NCBI GenBank assembly: GCA_002412545.1
Contig: DHVG01000014.1
Span: 32,865 to 96,864, forward strand
Origin: Elusimicrobia bacterium UBA5214
Lineage (GTDB): Bacteria > Elusimicrobiota > UBA5214
Length of the DNA stretch: 64,000 nt
Direction: 5' to 3'
Below, piece after piece: positions 16,710 through 25,260 of the stretch; position 1 is the stretch's first letter; each line of letters begins with the position of its first letter. A program made the translations under genes and the position numbers. The notes below the pieces were generated by a model. It was given only the letters and a program-made list of their open reading frames with translations, had not been told where the DNA came from and ran no database searches.

Positions 16710-17573
16710 TTATGCGAGGTTTTGGGATATTAGTTCGGGACTATATCCGGCGCGAATTCTGAAATAGAATAGATACTTATTGAACTCTATTCCAAAAATG
16801 TTTTGAAAAGCTTTTTTGTCATCATTTTCTTTTAGAAGCACAGTCAGGTATTGGAGAAATTTATCTTTTCCGTAGTTTTGAATCAGGTCATCTACCAAAC
16901 AGGCAAATTCGGAATAGATAAACCAGTACTTGTTTGGAAGCGGGAAATTCTTCACATTTTTGCTTTGGGGTTTGAGTAAAGATGTACTCCAGTCATCGGG
17001 GTGGAGGAAATATCCGTCTTTGATTTTATTTAAGGTTTCTTCTTTAGTGAAATATCCGTCTACTCCCATTTGATTTGCGCTGTAGGTAGCGGTTCCCTCT
17101 AATAACCAGCCCGGATAATACTGCGAACGATAAAGAGACATGTTCTGGAACAATAACGAATGTGACAACTCATGGCGCAAATAAACGTCTAAATGAATCT
17201 TTCCGTTTTCGGATTCTTTTTTTGCTTTGCCTGATACAAATATACTTCCAGATATGGTGACGAAACGAGTTTTATGGCCGGTATGTCTGGTATAATCCTT
17301 ATCTGAATTGTAGATAAATATTTTTACTTTCTTCTTGAATTTCAATTGGTGAAATTCTTCAACTTCATTGATCAGATTGTCAATTATGCTCAGTTGAAAA
17401 ATATCCGTACCCGGATGGTAATAGATTATTGCCCGATTTAGTTCCTTCTGCTCGAAACCGATAATAACTGGAGAAAAAGGGAAGAGTCGTCCACGTAAAA
17501 AAGAATAAATTGTTACGGTTACTAATAAAACCGCTCCGACTATGAGTTTCTTTTTGTATTTTTTGAAGAGCAT
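16710..17573 (-). CDS. Membrane-anchored zinc metalloprotease (peptidase MA-like)
   Basis: 287 residues. An N-terminal membrane helix (LIVGAVLLVTVTIYSFL) is followed by an extracytoplasmic gluzincin-like domain. The zinc motif YLRHELSH places HExxH at 134-138, and WLLEGTATY at about 159 supplies the third ligand. The opening AIIYYHPGTD...LINEVEEFH is typical of MA-like peptidases. Start ATG 17573 is 3 nt after the ComEC stop, so the genes are probably co-transcribed. Substrate unknown. Confidence 0.8.
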   Translation of the reverse strand: MLFKKYKKKLIVGAVLLVTVTIYSFLRGRLFPFSPVIIGFEQKELNRAIIYYHPGTDIFQLSIIDNLINEVEEFHQLKFKKKVKIFIYNSDKDYTRHTGHKTRFVTISGSIFVSGKAKKESENGKIHLDVYLRHELSHSLLFQNMSLYRSQYYPGWLLEGTATYSANQMGVDGYFTKEETLNKIKDGYFLHPDDWSTSLLKPQSKNVKNFPLPNKYWFIYSEFACLVDDLIQNYGKDKFLQYLTVLLKENDDKKAFQNIFGIEFNKYLFYFRIRAGYSPELISQNLA

Positions 17574-17576
17574 TCT

Positions 17577-19895
17577 TTATTTCAAATAGGTTTTAATTTT
17601 AATTTTTTCGCCGTCGGTAATTAGGGTAATCGTACCGGATTGATGGGTGGAATAGATTTTTAATCCTTGGGGTAAAATTCCGCCGGCGGGTTCCCGAGTA
17701 GAAATTATACCATACTTTGGATTGACCTGTTTGAAGAATTCTTCATTTACTGGTTTTAACCCATGTGCGGGGATAACTAAAATATCACTTTGGAGGTAAT
17801 TACCTCCAATATTTTCTTGAGCCAATTTTTTTTGTCCTTCAAAACTGAGGTCACCGGGGAAAAAAATGCTGATTTTTTTATCACCGCCATTGCGGGATCT
17901 CTGATATTTCAACTGAAAAGCAAGCAGATTGTCATCCTTGTTTTCAGTAAGGATTTTTGGATTAAAAAATTTTATTTCCGGATCCTTCGTTTCCTCAGGA
18001 AGATTAATTTTTTCGCCTGCCCAAATTTCACGAAAATTTACTTTTTTCTTTTTAATCATTTCCCGCATTTCCAGATAGGTTTCTTCAGTTGAATATTCAG
18101 GATTAGTAATAAACTCTTTAACTTTAAATTTTTCTAAAATTGTTTTCATTCCCGAGTAATGCTGCCAGTCCGGATGGGTGAGGATGACCCGGTCAATTTT
18201 CCATACCCCTCTTGCCCAGAGGTAGGGAGCAATAATTCTTTCACCGGAGTCATAGTTCCCACCACCTCCCGCGTCAACGAGTAGATTTTTCCCTTTTGGG
18301 AATTCCAGAAAAATAGCGTCACCCTGCCCGACCGACAAGAAAGTAATCTCTAATTGGTTCTTGGTTAAATAATGCTGGGAAAGAAAAATGGTCAGACAAA
18401 GAATTTGTCCGCCAAGAAAGAAATTTCGCCAGAGAGAAGATTTCCTAATTTTAAAAACAGTGATTAGAGTAAAATAATACCAAAAGAAGAATAACCAACT
18501 TGGTTGAGGGACATTAATCATTGCCTTCGGTAAAGAGGCAAAAAAGTTTACCATTTTAATCAATCCGGTAAGAAAAAATAAATTTATCTGTTTGACTAAG
18601 AAAAGAATTATTCCGCCAAAGAGCGAAGAGAAAATAAGTAAAAAACCGCTGGCAAGAATGATACCGGCTAAAGGAACAACTAATAAATTGGCTAAGATGG
18701 CAATAATTGAAATTTTATGGAAATAGTATGCCATTAAAGGATTAACGCTTAACTGTGCAGCCAACGAAGTGAAAAAAGTGCCCAGAGCATAAACTATCGG
18801 TTTTGGAGCGGTTAAGAAAGGTTTTAGAAATTTTATGCTTAGATAAACTATACCCAGAGTTGCGGCAAAGGATAACTGGACACTGACATCAAATAAACTT
18901 TGTGGGTTAATCAGTAAAATAATCAGTAAGGCAAGAAGTAATGCCTGGTAGATACTAGTTTCTCTTTTCAGGAGTAAGGCAAGGAGAACACAAATTGCCA
19001 TTATTGAAGCACGGACAACCGGCGCTTCAGCACCGGTAAGGAAAAGATAAAAAACGATTACCGGGAAAAGAAGAAACATTGCGGTCCGGCGGGGGAGATA
19101 GAAAACCCAGCGGAAAAGCCAGAAAAAAATTGCAATCACAAAACCGACATTCAGTCCGGAGACAACTAAAATATGCATCACTCCGGCATCAATAAATATT
19201 TTTTTTATTTCCGGGGTAAGTTGCGATTTTTCTCCAATTAGGATACCGGCAAGAATTTCGCCCGCTTCGCCGCGAGGCGAGCCTTCTTCCCGGGGTAAAT
19301 TTTTAGTAATTGTTTCTAAGAACTTTTTCCGGGATAAATTTGTCCAGTAAAATAAGGAGTATTTATTAGTCGAAGAAATTTTTCTAATTTCTTTCTCCGG
19401 ATTGATATAAAATAAAGAATAAATTTCTTTTCGGGCTAAATATTTACGGTAATCAAAACTGCCGGGATTGACTGCTCCGGGTGGTAGTTTGAGGAAACCG
19501 CTAATTTCTATTTTATCACCGTATTCGTAAGGGAAAGGGATATCTTCTTCGGGTGGAACATAATTTACTAAAACTTTCCCCTGCACTTTGGTAGGAGGGA
19601 GAGAAGGGGATGAAATTTCTTCGCTGGCAAGAAGAAAACTTATTTTCCCTGCATCTTTTTCCGGGAGAGAAATAATTTTGCCTTTAAGTGTGATTTCTTC
19701 GGGTTCACCCTGCACCAGAACGGTGCGGGGTTCAGTAAAAGGGAGAGGTTCTTGAATATAATTGGCCGGATTATTTTTTACCTGCCCACCGAAGTGTTCA
19801 CGAAGGAGGGGTGGATGGAGAAAATAACCGTAAGAATTTAGAAGAATAATGACGAGGAGATAAAAGAAAGTAAAAACAAGTAAAATTCGGCTCAA
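17577..19895 (-). CDS. comEC: DNA-uptake channel ComEC/Rec2
   Basis: 772 residues, full length. Order: N-terminal membrane helices and an OB-like DUF4131 segment (KGKIISLPEKDAGKISFLLA), the competence domain with many membrane helices (ILVVSGLNVGFVIAIFFW, GAEAPVVRASIMAICVLL, LSVNPLMAYYFHKIS), and a C-terminal metallo-beta-lactamase-like domain (SVGQGDAIFLEFPKGKNLLVDAG, THPDWQHYSG). It forms the inner-membrane pore for single-stranded DNA import. Start is TTG 19895 with a weak ribosome site. Residues EGSPRGEAGE near 205 are encoded by an in-frame hairpin repeat (19261-19281). Confidence 0.93.
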   Translation of the reverse strand: MSRILLVFTFFYLLVIILLNSYGYFLHPPLLREHFGGQVKNNPANYIQEPLPFTEPRTVLVQGEPEEITLKGKIISLPEKDAGKISFLLASEEISSPSLPPTKVQGKVLVNYVPPEEDIPFPYEYGDKIEISGFLKLPPGAVNPGSFDYRKYLARKEIYSLFYINPEKEIRKISSTNKYSLFYWTNLSRKKFLETITKNLPREEGSPRGEAGEILAGILIGEKSQLTPEIKKIFIDAGVMHILVVSGLNVGFVIAIFFWLFRWVFYLPRRTAMFLLFPVIVFYLFLTGAEAPVVRASIMAICVLLALLLKRETSIYQALLLALLIILLINPQSLFDVSVQLSFAATLGIVYLSIKFLKPFLTAPKPIVYALGTFFTSLAAQLSVNPLMAYYFHKISIIAILANLLVVPLAGIILASGFLLIFSSLFGGIILFLVKQINLFFLTGLIKMVNFFASLPKAMINVPQPSWLFFFWYYFTLITVFKIRKSSLWRNFFLGGQILCLTIFLSQHYLTKNQLEITFLSVGQGDAIFLEFPKGKNLLVDAGGGGNYDSGERIIAPYLWARGVWKIDRVILTHPDWQHYSGMKTILEKFKVKEFITNPEYSTEETYLEMREMIKKKKVNFREIWAGEKINLPEETKDPEIKFFNPKILTENKDDNLLAFQLKYQRSRNGGDKKISIFFPGDLSFEGQKKLAQENIGGNYLQSDILVIPAHGLKPVNEEFFKQVNPKYGIISTREPAGGILPQGLKIYSTHQSGTITLITDGEKIKIKTYLK
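19261..19281. repeat. In-frame hairpin element inside comEC
   Basis: CCCGCTTCGC-CG-CGAGGCGAG reads as an almost loop-free hairpin. It matches elements at 21905-21934, 22514-22537 and 33628-33657, all inside reading frames. Its length keeps the frame open. Confidence 0.7.
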
Positions 19896-19915
19896 ATTGA
19901 AATGATCCTAAGTTC

Positions 19916-19993
19916 GCCATTAGCCGTTAGCCTTCAGCCTTTGGCTTAAATCATTTTGGCTAAAAGCCAATGGCTAATGGCTATGAGCCTTGG
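19916..19993. repeat. Heptanucleotide tandem array (GCCATTA/TAATGGC type)
   Basis: Eleven degenerate 7-mers (GCCATTA, GCCGTTA, GCCTTCA, GCCTTTG ... GCCAATG, GCTAATG) change orientation in the middle, giving a hairpin. The same words occur at 28688-28722 (coding) and 30849-30897. It occupies most of the gap between comEC and the phosphofructokinase gene. Confidence 0.8.
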
Positions 19994-20005
19994 CAGGTTT
20001 TCTAA

Positions 20006-21037
20006 TTATTTGAAGAAGACTTCCATTAAGTCTATCCATTCCGGAGTAACAGTTTTAATTTTTGCTGTCGCTTCGGCTAAAGAAACCGGGACAATTTCGT
20101 TACCTTTTAAAGCGACCATCTGCCCGAATTTACCTTCAGCAACTAATTCCGCCGATTTTAATCCGACCCGGGTAGCAAGAATACGGTCAAAAAGGGTTGG
20201 TTCACCGCCACGCTGGATATGTCCGATTACCGCAACTCTAGTCTCAATACCGGTATTTTTCTCAATTATTTCGGCGATATGTTCACCGATACCCCGTTTT
20301 TTTAAAATCATATGTCCGAACTCATCAAGTGCCTCTTTGCCGGTTTTTGTTCCGGGCACACTTGCTCCTTCGGAAGCAACCACTAAAGCATAATTTTTCC
20401 GTTGCTGCGCTTTTTTCAGATGGGCACACATTTTATCAATTTCCGGTTCTTTTTCCGGGATTAAAATCCAGTCCGCACCGCTGCCTAATCCGGTGAAAAG
20501 AGCAACCCAACCGGCATGGCGTCCCATTACTTCCAAAACCATCACTCTCCGATGGGAACGACCGGTATCAATCAACCGTTCTGCCGCATCCACGGCAATG
20601 GTTACCGCCGTATCAAAACCAAAAGTATAATCAGTTGCCGATAAATCGTTATCCATTGTCTTCGGCACACCGACAACCGGCATTTTGTATTCAGTATATA
20701 ATTTATTCGCTGCCCCAAGTGTATCTTCGCCACCCATCACTACCAGTGCATCCAGACCGAGTTTTTTCAGATTCTCTACACATTTCTGGGCACCGTTTTC
20801 TTTTTTATAAGGATTAGTCCGCGAAGTGCCGATAAGTGTTCCACCTTTATTGACGATACTTTCAATTTCTTCTATCGGTAAAGGCATTGTTTTTCCTTCA
20901 ATCAGTCCTTTATACCCTTCTAAAATTCCTACCACTTCATAACCAAAATCGTGTGCTCTTAAAACACAAGCACGGATTGCTGGATTTAATCCCGGACAAT
21001 CACCGCCACCAGTCAAAATACCAATCTTTTTCGCCAC
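20006..21037 (-). CDS. pfp: 6-phosphofructokinase, predicted pyrophosphate-dependent
   Basis: Phosphorylates fructose 6-phosphate in glycolysis. Family motifs are GILTGGGDCPGLNPAIR, GGTLIGTSRTNP, PKTMDNDLSATDYTFGFDTA, EVMGRHAGW and GHIQRGGEP. The specificity residue is Asp in GGEDTLGAA (Gly in ATP enzymes), and PKT replaces PGT. Both changes are hallmarks of PPi-dependent enzymes of the mixed-substrate clade. Length of 343 residues is normal. The start is GTG with an AAAGGAGGAGGAGG site. A class II aldolase lies two genes upstream on the same strand, which fits a glycolytic neighbourhood. Confidence 0.9.
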   Translation of the reverse strand: MAKKIGILTGGGDCPGLNPAIRACVLRAHDFGYEVVGILEGYKGLIEGKTMPLPIEEIESIVNKGGTLIGTSRTNPYKKENGAQKCVENLKKLGLDALVVMGGEDTLGAANKLYTEYKMPVVGVPKTMDNDLSATDYTFGFDTAVTIAVDAAERLIDTGRSHRRVMVLEVMGRHAGWVALFTGLGSGADWILIPEKEPEIDKMCAHLKKAQQRKNYALVVASEGASVPGTKTGKEALDEFGHMILKKRGIGEHIAEIIEKNTGIETRVAVIGHIQRGGEPTLFDRILATRVGLKSAELVAEGKFGQMVALKGNEIVPVSLAEATAKIKTVTPEWIDLMEVFFK

Positions 21038-21085
21038 GCTTCCTCCTCCTCCTTTAGTTTTGAGGATTTAACTAATTTTTATCCA

Positions 21086-21850
21086 TTATTTCTTTATGGC
21101 AACAATAACATTGTGACTTCCACATAAAACTTCTAAAGACAAATACTTCTTAAAGATACCCCGATAGTATTGCTCGTTAGGTTTTTCCTTATAATACTTT
21201 CTGTAGGTTGTTAGATAACGAATAAAAGCACAAGGATAGACAAAAGGATACAAAAATAGACTACCTTTACGCATACGATATGTGGTGAGCGTCTCAATTT
21301 TAAAACCAGCAAATCGAATAAATGTTTCAAGACGATGGAAAGGAATTAGGTTAATGTGTTCCATAAAAATATTGGGCAAATCGTCTCTTATCGGACCCGG
21401 AGGGTCATCGTGTACACCGGTTAAAAAGAAAGAAAAACGACTCTCTAACGATGTAATATTCGGAGTGGTCAGAAAAAGTTTACCGCCCTTTTTTAATACT
21501 CTTGAACATTCTCTAAGAAACAAAAATTGATTTTCGATATGTTCTATTCCTTCGATGGATACGATATAATCAAAACTGCCGGGTTCCGTAGGTAATTTTT
21601 TCGCCATATCCACTTTTAAATAAGAGATGTCAGGGAAAACATGTAATGAATCATCAATTTCTGCAGCAATTGTATCAAATCCATGTTGTTTAGCTTGGCG
21701 AGCAAAATATCCAGGGCCGGACGGTATGTCCAATAAACGTCCGGGAGGATTGGGTTTTAATAGGTTCCAAATCAACTCGTGTAAATACGGGTTGTGTTTT
21801 ATTGGCGTTTGCTGCGCATTATCCTTTGTAACGGTGCACAAGTCATTCAT
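21086..21850 (-). CDS. Class I SAM-dependent methyltransferase
   Basis: 254 residues. Motif I is LLDIPSGPGYFARQAKQHGF, with the less usual IPSGPG in place of DxGxGxG. It is followed by AAEIDDS, FDYIVSIEGIEHIENQFLFL and RVLKKGGKLFLTTPN. The C-terminal third contains aromatic-rich segments (LFLYPFVYPCAFIRYLTTYR) that may associate with the membrane, as in some lipid or glycan methyltransferases. Only weak ribosome-site evidence at ATG 21850. Not functionally tied to its metabolic neighbours. Confidence 0.82.
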   Translation of the reverse strand: MNDLCTVTKDNAQQTPIKHNPYLHELIWNLLKPNPPGRLLDIPSGPGYFARQAKQHGFDTIAAEIDDSLHVFPDISYLKVDMAKKLPTEPGSFDYIVSIEGIEHIENQFLFLRECSRVLKKGGKLFLTTPNITSLESRFSFFLTGVHDDPPGPIRDDLPNIFMEHINLIPFHRLETFIRFAGFKIETLTTYRMRKGSLFLYPFVYPCAFIRYLTTYRKYYKEKPNEQYYRGIFKKYLSLEVLCGSHNVIVAIKK

Positions 21851-21886
21851 CTTGGTAATACTTTTTAGGTAGTATGTGTCTGGATT

Positions 21887-23323
21887 TTAGTCAGCACCTT
21901 CAAACTCGCCTCGCTTAAGCTCCGGCGAAGCGGGTTTTTCTTCAACTGGTTTTTCAACTGGCACCGGGACAAGTTTTGTATATTTTTTTACTAAATCGGT
22001 AGTATTAGTAACATTGAGTTTTTGGAAAAGGAAAGAAAATTTATCCTCTAAATTTTTAGAGATAGCATTTCTTACTTCCTCAGGCAAAGACCAAATATCT
22101 TTCTTAAACGGACCGAATGCTTTCTTCCGGGTTTTGTAAAGGAACTGCTGTTCGGTATCCCCTTCTTTCTTTTCCGCAGCACATTCCTTCTTTAACCAGT
22201 TATTGATATTTTCTTTGAGTTCTGCCGGGAAAAGTTGATGGTCATAAATCATATTTTGGAATTCGGTTGCAAGATGGATTTCCGCAGTTTCCATTTGCGG
22301 GAACTTATCAAAGAGTTCCGGGGGTAAAGTTGAAGCACCGTGCTGGACTACACCGGCTAAATGGTATTCTTTTTGTGCTACTTTGCCCAGGCGCTCCAAA
22401 GTATCAAAGTCAAGTTTAACTTTTGCTACCCCGCCACCGGGCAGCGGGACACCACCGTGGGTCGTGCCGGTTTGTACCGCAACTTTGGTTAATCCGGGAA
22501 TACTGGTTTTTTCCCCGCTTCGTCCAAGCGAGGCGAGCCGGTAACCGTCAAGATAAGCACGCAGTTCTTCTTCGGTAGAATTCTTCCCGCCGATTTCACC
22601 GATTTCACCACCGATAGAGACAGTTATTCCTTTGGGTGCATTTTTTTGAATAAATTCAGTTAAAGAAGTCGCCATTGCGTAATTAGTTTCTTGTTGTTCC
22701 TTAATTGTCGGACGAGAAAGGTCAACGAGTGTTGATGTGTCCAGGTCAAGATTATAGAATCCGGCAGCGAGTGACTCTTTGATTATTGTCTGGATTCCGC
22801 TAATTTCTTTTTCCGGGTCTTTTTTATATCTTGTACCACTAACCTGGAAATGGTCACCCTGGATAAATAAAGGGGATGAATAATTTTCTTTAATTGCGGC
22901 AGCTAAAACGCAGGCGGTATATTCCGCCGGTTTTTGTTCGGTATAACCCATTTCTGAACGGGCAATTTCAAAAATTAAAGCCGCAGTGTTATTCTTTCTT
23001 GCCGCTTTGAAGATACTCCGGGCAACATCGTAAGTCAGTCCACGGATATTGATTGCCGGAACAGTTAAACCGGAAAAATTTCCTTCTCCCCGTGCACGGT
23101 AGAAATCGTAGATTGAAGCCGGACCTAAGCCCAATTTTTGTCCCAAAGCACGAGTTAACCAGTAACAAAATTCTTTAACCTGGTTATCTGGATTAAATAC
23201 TGTCTCCCAGATAATTTTATCAATTAGTTCCTGACGCAATTTTTTTTCATCCAAGAGAGTAACTTCATCTTTGGTTATTTTTAAAACCGGAGATAAAAAA
23301 TTAGTTAAATCTTTTAGTTCCAC
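21887..23323 (-). CDS. fba: Class II (zinc) fructose-bisphosphate-aldolase-like enzyme, long form
   Basis: About 478 residues. Class II hallmarks occur in order: FIQGDHFQ (catalytic Asp and metal His), VSIGGEIGEIGGKNSTEEEL (metal Glu), QTGTTHGGVPLPGGG (metal His) and VVQHGASTLP (phosphate/metal His). The likely role is aldol cleavage of fructose 1,6-bisphosphate or a related sugar. I start at GTG 23323, five nt after GGGGGAGG; the longer TTG frame abuts the accA stop exactly. Two hairpin repeats lie in frame: YRLASLGRSGE (22514-22537) and the C-terminal KPASPELKRGEF (21905-21934). Confidence 0.78.
   Translation of the reverse strand: MELKDLTNFLSPVLKITKDEVTLLDEKKLRQELIDKIIWETVFNPDNQVKEFCYWLTRALGQKLGLGPASIYDFYRARGEGNFSGLTVPAINIRGLTYDVARSIFKAARKNNTAALIFEIARSEMGYTEQKPAEYTACVLAAAIKENYSSPLFIQGDHFQVSGTRYKKDPEKEISGIQTIIKESLAAGFYNLDLDTSTLVDLSRPTIKEQQETNYAMATSLTEFIQKNAPKGITVSIGGEIGEIGGKNSTEEELRAYLDGYRLASLGRSGEKTSIPGLTKVAVQTGTTHGGVPLPGGGVAKVKLDFDTLERLGKVAQKEYHLAGVVQHGASTLPPELFDKFPQMETAEIHLATEFQNMIYDHQLFPAELKENINNWLKKECAAEKKEGDTEQQFLYKTRKKAFGPFKKDIWSLPEEVRNAISKNLEDKFSFLFQKLNVTNTTDLVKKYTKLVPVPVEKPVEEKPASPELKRGEFEGAD
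21905..21934. repeat. In-frame hairpin element at the aldolase C-terminus
   Basis: CTCGCCTCGCTT...CGAAGCGGG. It encodes KPASPELKRGE in the aldolase frame. It is read in the opposite orientation to the related copies at 22514 and 33628. Confidence 0.7.
22514..22537. repeat. In-frame hairpin element inside the aldolase gene
   Basis: CCCGCTTCG-TCC-AAGCGAGGCGAG. It encodes RLASLGRSG. Same family as 19261, 21905 and 33628. Confidence 0.7.
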
Positions 23324-23338
23324 TTTTTCCTCCCCCAA

Positions 23339-24364
23339 TTATTCTTTAGCATCAACGGTTGATTTTTTATTCGTACTCTTTCTTGATTTCTCAACAAAAG
23401 CACCAATCTTACGAAATTTTTCATAACGCAGGTCAAGAAGTTGTTTCTTTGGCATTTTTCTTAGTTCACAAAGATGTTTTTTTAAAACTTTACGGATAGA
23501 TTCAGCAGTGGTAACATAGTCACGATGTGCACCACCTAAAGGTTCAGGTATAATTTCGTCAATGATTCCTAATTTGTAAAGGTCATTAGCAGTAAGTTTT
23601 AGGACTTCGGCTGCTTCCGATGCTTTATTTGCATCACGGAAAAGAATTGCCGCACATCCTTCGGGTGAAATTACCGAATAAATTGTATTTTCTAACATTA
23701 GAATACGGTCACCGATACTGATTGCTAACGCACCACCGGAACCACCTTCACCAATCACGATAACGATGATTGGTACTGATAGTTGGGACATTACTTTCAA
23801 ATTTTCTGCAATTGCTTCCGCCTGTCCTCTTTCTTCGGCACCGATACCCGGATAAGCGCCGGGTGTATCAATAAAACTGATTATCGGGCGGCTAAATTTT
23901 TCGGCTAATTTCATTAATCTTAATGCTTTACGGTAACCTTCCGGATGGGGCATACCAAAATTGCGTTCCATATTTTCTTGCACTGTCCGTCCTTTTTGGT
24001 GTCCAATAACTACTATCGGTTCATTTTCAAAAAAGGCCATTCCGCCAACGAGTGCTTGGTCATCAGCAAAATGGCGGTCACCATGCAGTTCAAGAAAATC
24101 AGTAAATAAAAGATGGATATAATCAAGAGTGTAAGGTCGGCGGGGATGACGGGCAAGGAGTACTTTCTGCCAGGCGGTAAGATTACCGTAGATTTCTTTT
24201 TTTAGTTTTTCACATTTTTCTTCTAAAACTTTTATTTCGTCAGAAAAATTAACTTTTTGTTCAGCCGCAAGTGATTTCAGTTCATTGATTTTTGTTTCCA
24301 GTTCAACGATTGGTTTTTCAAAATCAAGAACTGCTGTTGGTGAAATTGTTTTTTCTTCAGGCAT
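23339..24364 (-). CDS. accA: Acetyl-CoA carboxylase carboxyltransferase subunit alpha
   Basis: 341 residues. Alpha-CT signatures: ARHPRRPYTLDYIHLLF, ELHGDRHFADDQALVGGMAF, IGHQKGRTVQENMERNFGM, HPEGYRKALRLMKLAEKF, FIDTPGAYPGIGAEERGQAEA, VIGEGGSGGALAI and SVISPEGCAAILF. With AccD it transfers carboxyl from biotin to acetyl-CoA for fatty-acid synthesis. ATG 24364 has AAAGGA upstream. No accD is present in the window. The C-terminal tail is Lys/Ser-rich. Confidence 0.96.
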   Translation of the reverse strand: MPEEKTISPTAVLDFEKPIVELETKINELKSLAAEQKVNFSDEIKVLEEKCEKLKKEIYGNLTAWQKVLLARHPRRPYTLDYIHLLFTDFLELHGDRHFADDQALVGGMAFFENEPIVVIGHQKGRTVQENMERNFGMPHPEGYRKALRLMKLAEKFSRPIISFIDTPGAYPGIGAEERGQAEAIAENLKVMSQLSVPIIVIVIGEGGSGGALAISIGDRILMLENTIYSVISPEGCAAILFRDANKASEAAEVLKLTANDLYKLGIIDEIIPEPLGGAHRDYVTTAESIRKVLKKHLCELRKMPKKQLLDLRYEKFRKIGAFVEKSRKSTNKKSTVDAKE

Positions 24365-24409
24365 AATTTTCCTTTAGTGATTACAATGATTACAAAAAGC
24401 GATTATTCA

Positions 24410-24492
24410 CCCCGCACCTTTGCTCGGTATATTTACCTGAAATATGAAAATCATTCTGTAAAACTGAAGCCTTCTTGAGCAAAGGTGCGGGG
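24410..24492. mobile_element. Short terminal-inverted-repeat element (CCCCGCACCTTT family)
   Basis: Perfect 16-bp ends, CCCCGCACCTTTGCTC (24410-24425) and its reverse complement (24477-24492), flank a 51-bp interior with no ORF. The first 12 bp of the ends are shared with the element at 31384-31540. It is preceded by a GTGATTACA/ATGATTACA 9-bp duplication (24378-24395) of a kind also seen at 33724. Too small to encode a transposase, so MITE- or REP-like. Confidence 0.7.
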
Positions 24493-24524
24493 CAAGGTGA
24501 TTTTTTCAATTCAGATTTTATTTT

Positions 24525-24547
24525 CCCGATAGGTCATGGTCTACCGA
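24525..24547. repeat. Nested palindrome copy C (empty)
   Basis: CCCGATAGGTCATG immediately followed by GTCTACCGA. Compared with copies A and B, the G+C-rich core is missing and only CATG remains at the junction. Confidence 0.75.
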
Positions 24548-24573
24548 TGTTTTAATCTGTGTAATCTGTGGTA

Positions 24574-25260
24574 TCAGAATTTGCCTTGGTAATTCAGTCG
24601 GATAATCCGTTCATTATCGGTATTGCGGGTAATATTACGGAAAGAAACTTCAATGCTCAAATTTGGTGTATTAAGGTAACGTAAACCCAAGTTTATCCGT
24701 GTTTCATCAAATCGGCGGATATTATCTATTTCAGTTAAGAAGAGAAATTCTTCGGCTGGTGCCCAAGATATTCCTAAGAAACCAAAAAATTGGTCACTTT
24801 TGAAATCGTAGATATTCAGTCCAAAATGAAATTCGGTATGGGGAAACATTTCCTGACTAGCAACTAAGTAAAATCCTTTTTCACGATGACGATATTCTCC
24901 TTTGCTTATATCGTAACGATAGCCCTGTTGCTCATAGCCAGCAGCGAGAGCGGGAATATTTTTTTTCCCGTCGTAGAATCGAAATTTGAATTGCAATTCT
25001 GGTCTTTGAATGTCAATTTTTTTATCACCAATAAAATTTGTCAAGTCAAAACTTATACCGATATTTACCCGTTTACCGATGCCAAAACTTGCGCGAGTTA
25101 AAATACCACCATCTTGGTAAAGACGAAAATTTGCACTGTAATGATTAGCATCAACTACTTCTGCGGTAGGTAAATCAATTAGTTCGACTGCCTGTGCGGA
25201 AAGAAAAGGACAATTAACTATTAACCAATAACCAATAACCAAAAGAAAAGTTTTTTTCAT
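24574..25260 (-). CDS. Secreted beta-barrel-like outer-membrane protein
   Basis: 228 residues. The signal peptide MKKTFLLVIGYWLIVNCPFL is partly encoded by heptanucleotide repeats. Mature sequence: LPTAEVVDANHYSANFRLY, then alternating strands (RASFGIGKRVNIGISFDLTN, LQFKFRFYDGKKNIPALAAG) ending NYQGKF. This resembles small barrel proteins of candidate phyla, possibly YjbH-like. It begins directly after the HEAT protein stop and is probably in one transcript with it. The function is not known. Confidence 0.7.
   Translation of the reverse strand: MKKTFLLVIGYWLIVNCPFLSAQAVELIDLPTAEVVDANHYSANFRLYQDGGILTRASFGIGKRVNIGISFDLTNFIGDKKIDIQRPELQFKFRFYDGKKNIPALAAGYEQQGYRYDISKGEYRHREKGFYLVASQEMFPHTEFHFGLNIYDFKSDQFFGFLGISWAPAEEFLFLTEIDNIRRFDETRINLGLRYLNTPNLSIEVSFRNITRNTDNERIIRLNYQGKF
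25213..25240. repeat. Heptanucleotide array encoding a signal-peptide core
   Basis: ATTAACT-ATTAACC-AATAACC-AATAACC on the plus strand, read on the minus strand as VIGYWLIVN. The same word family encodes the signal peptide of the next gene (26255-26282). Confidence 0.8.
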
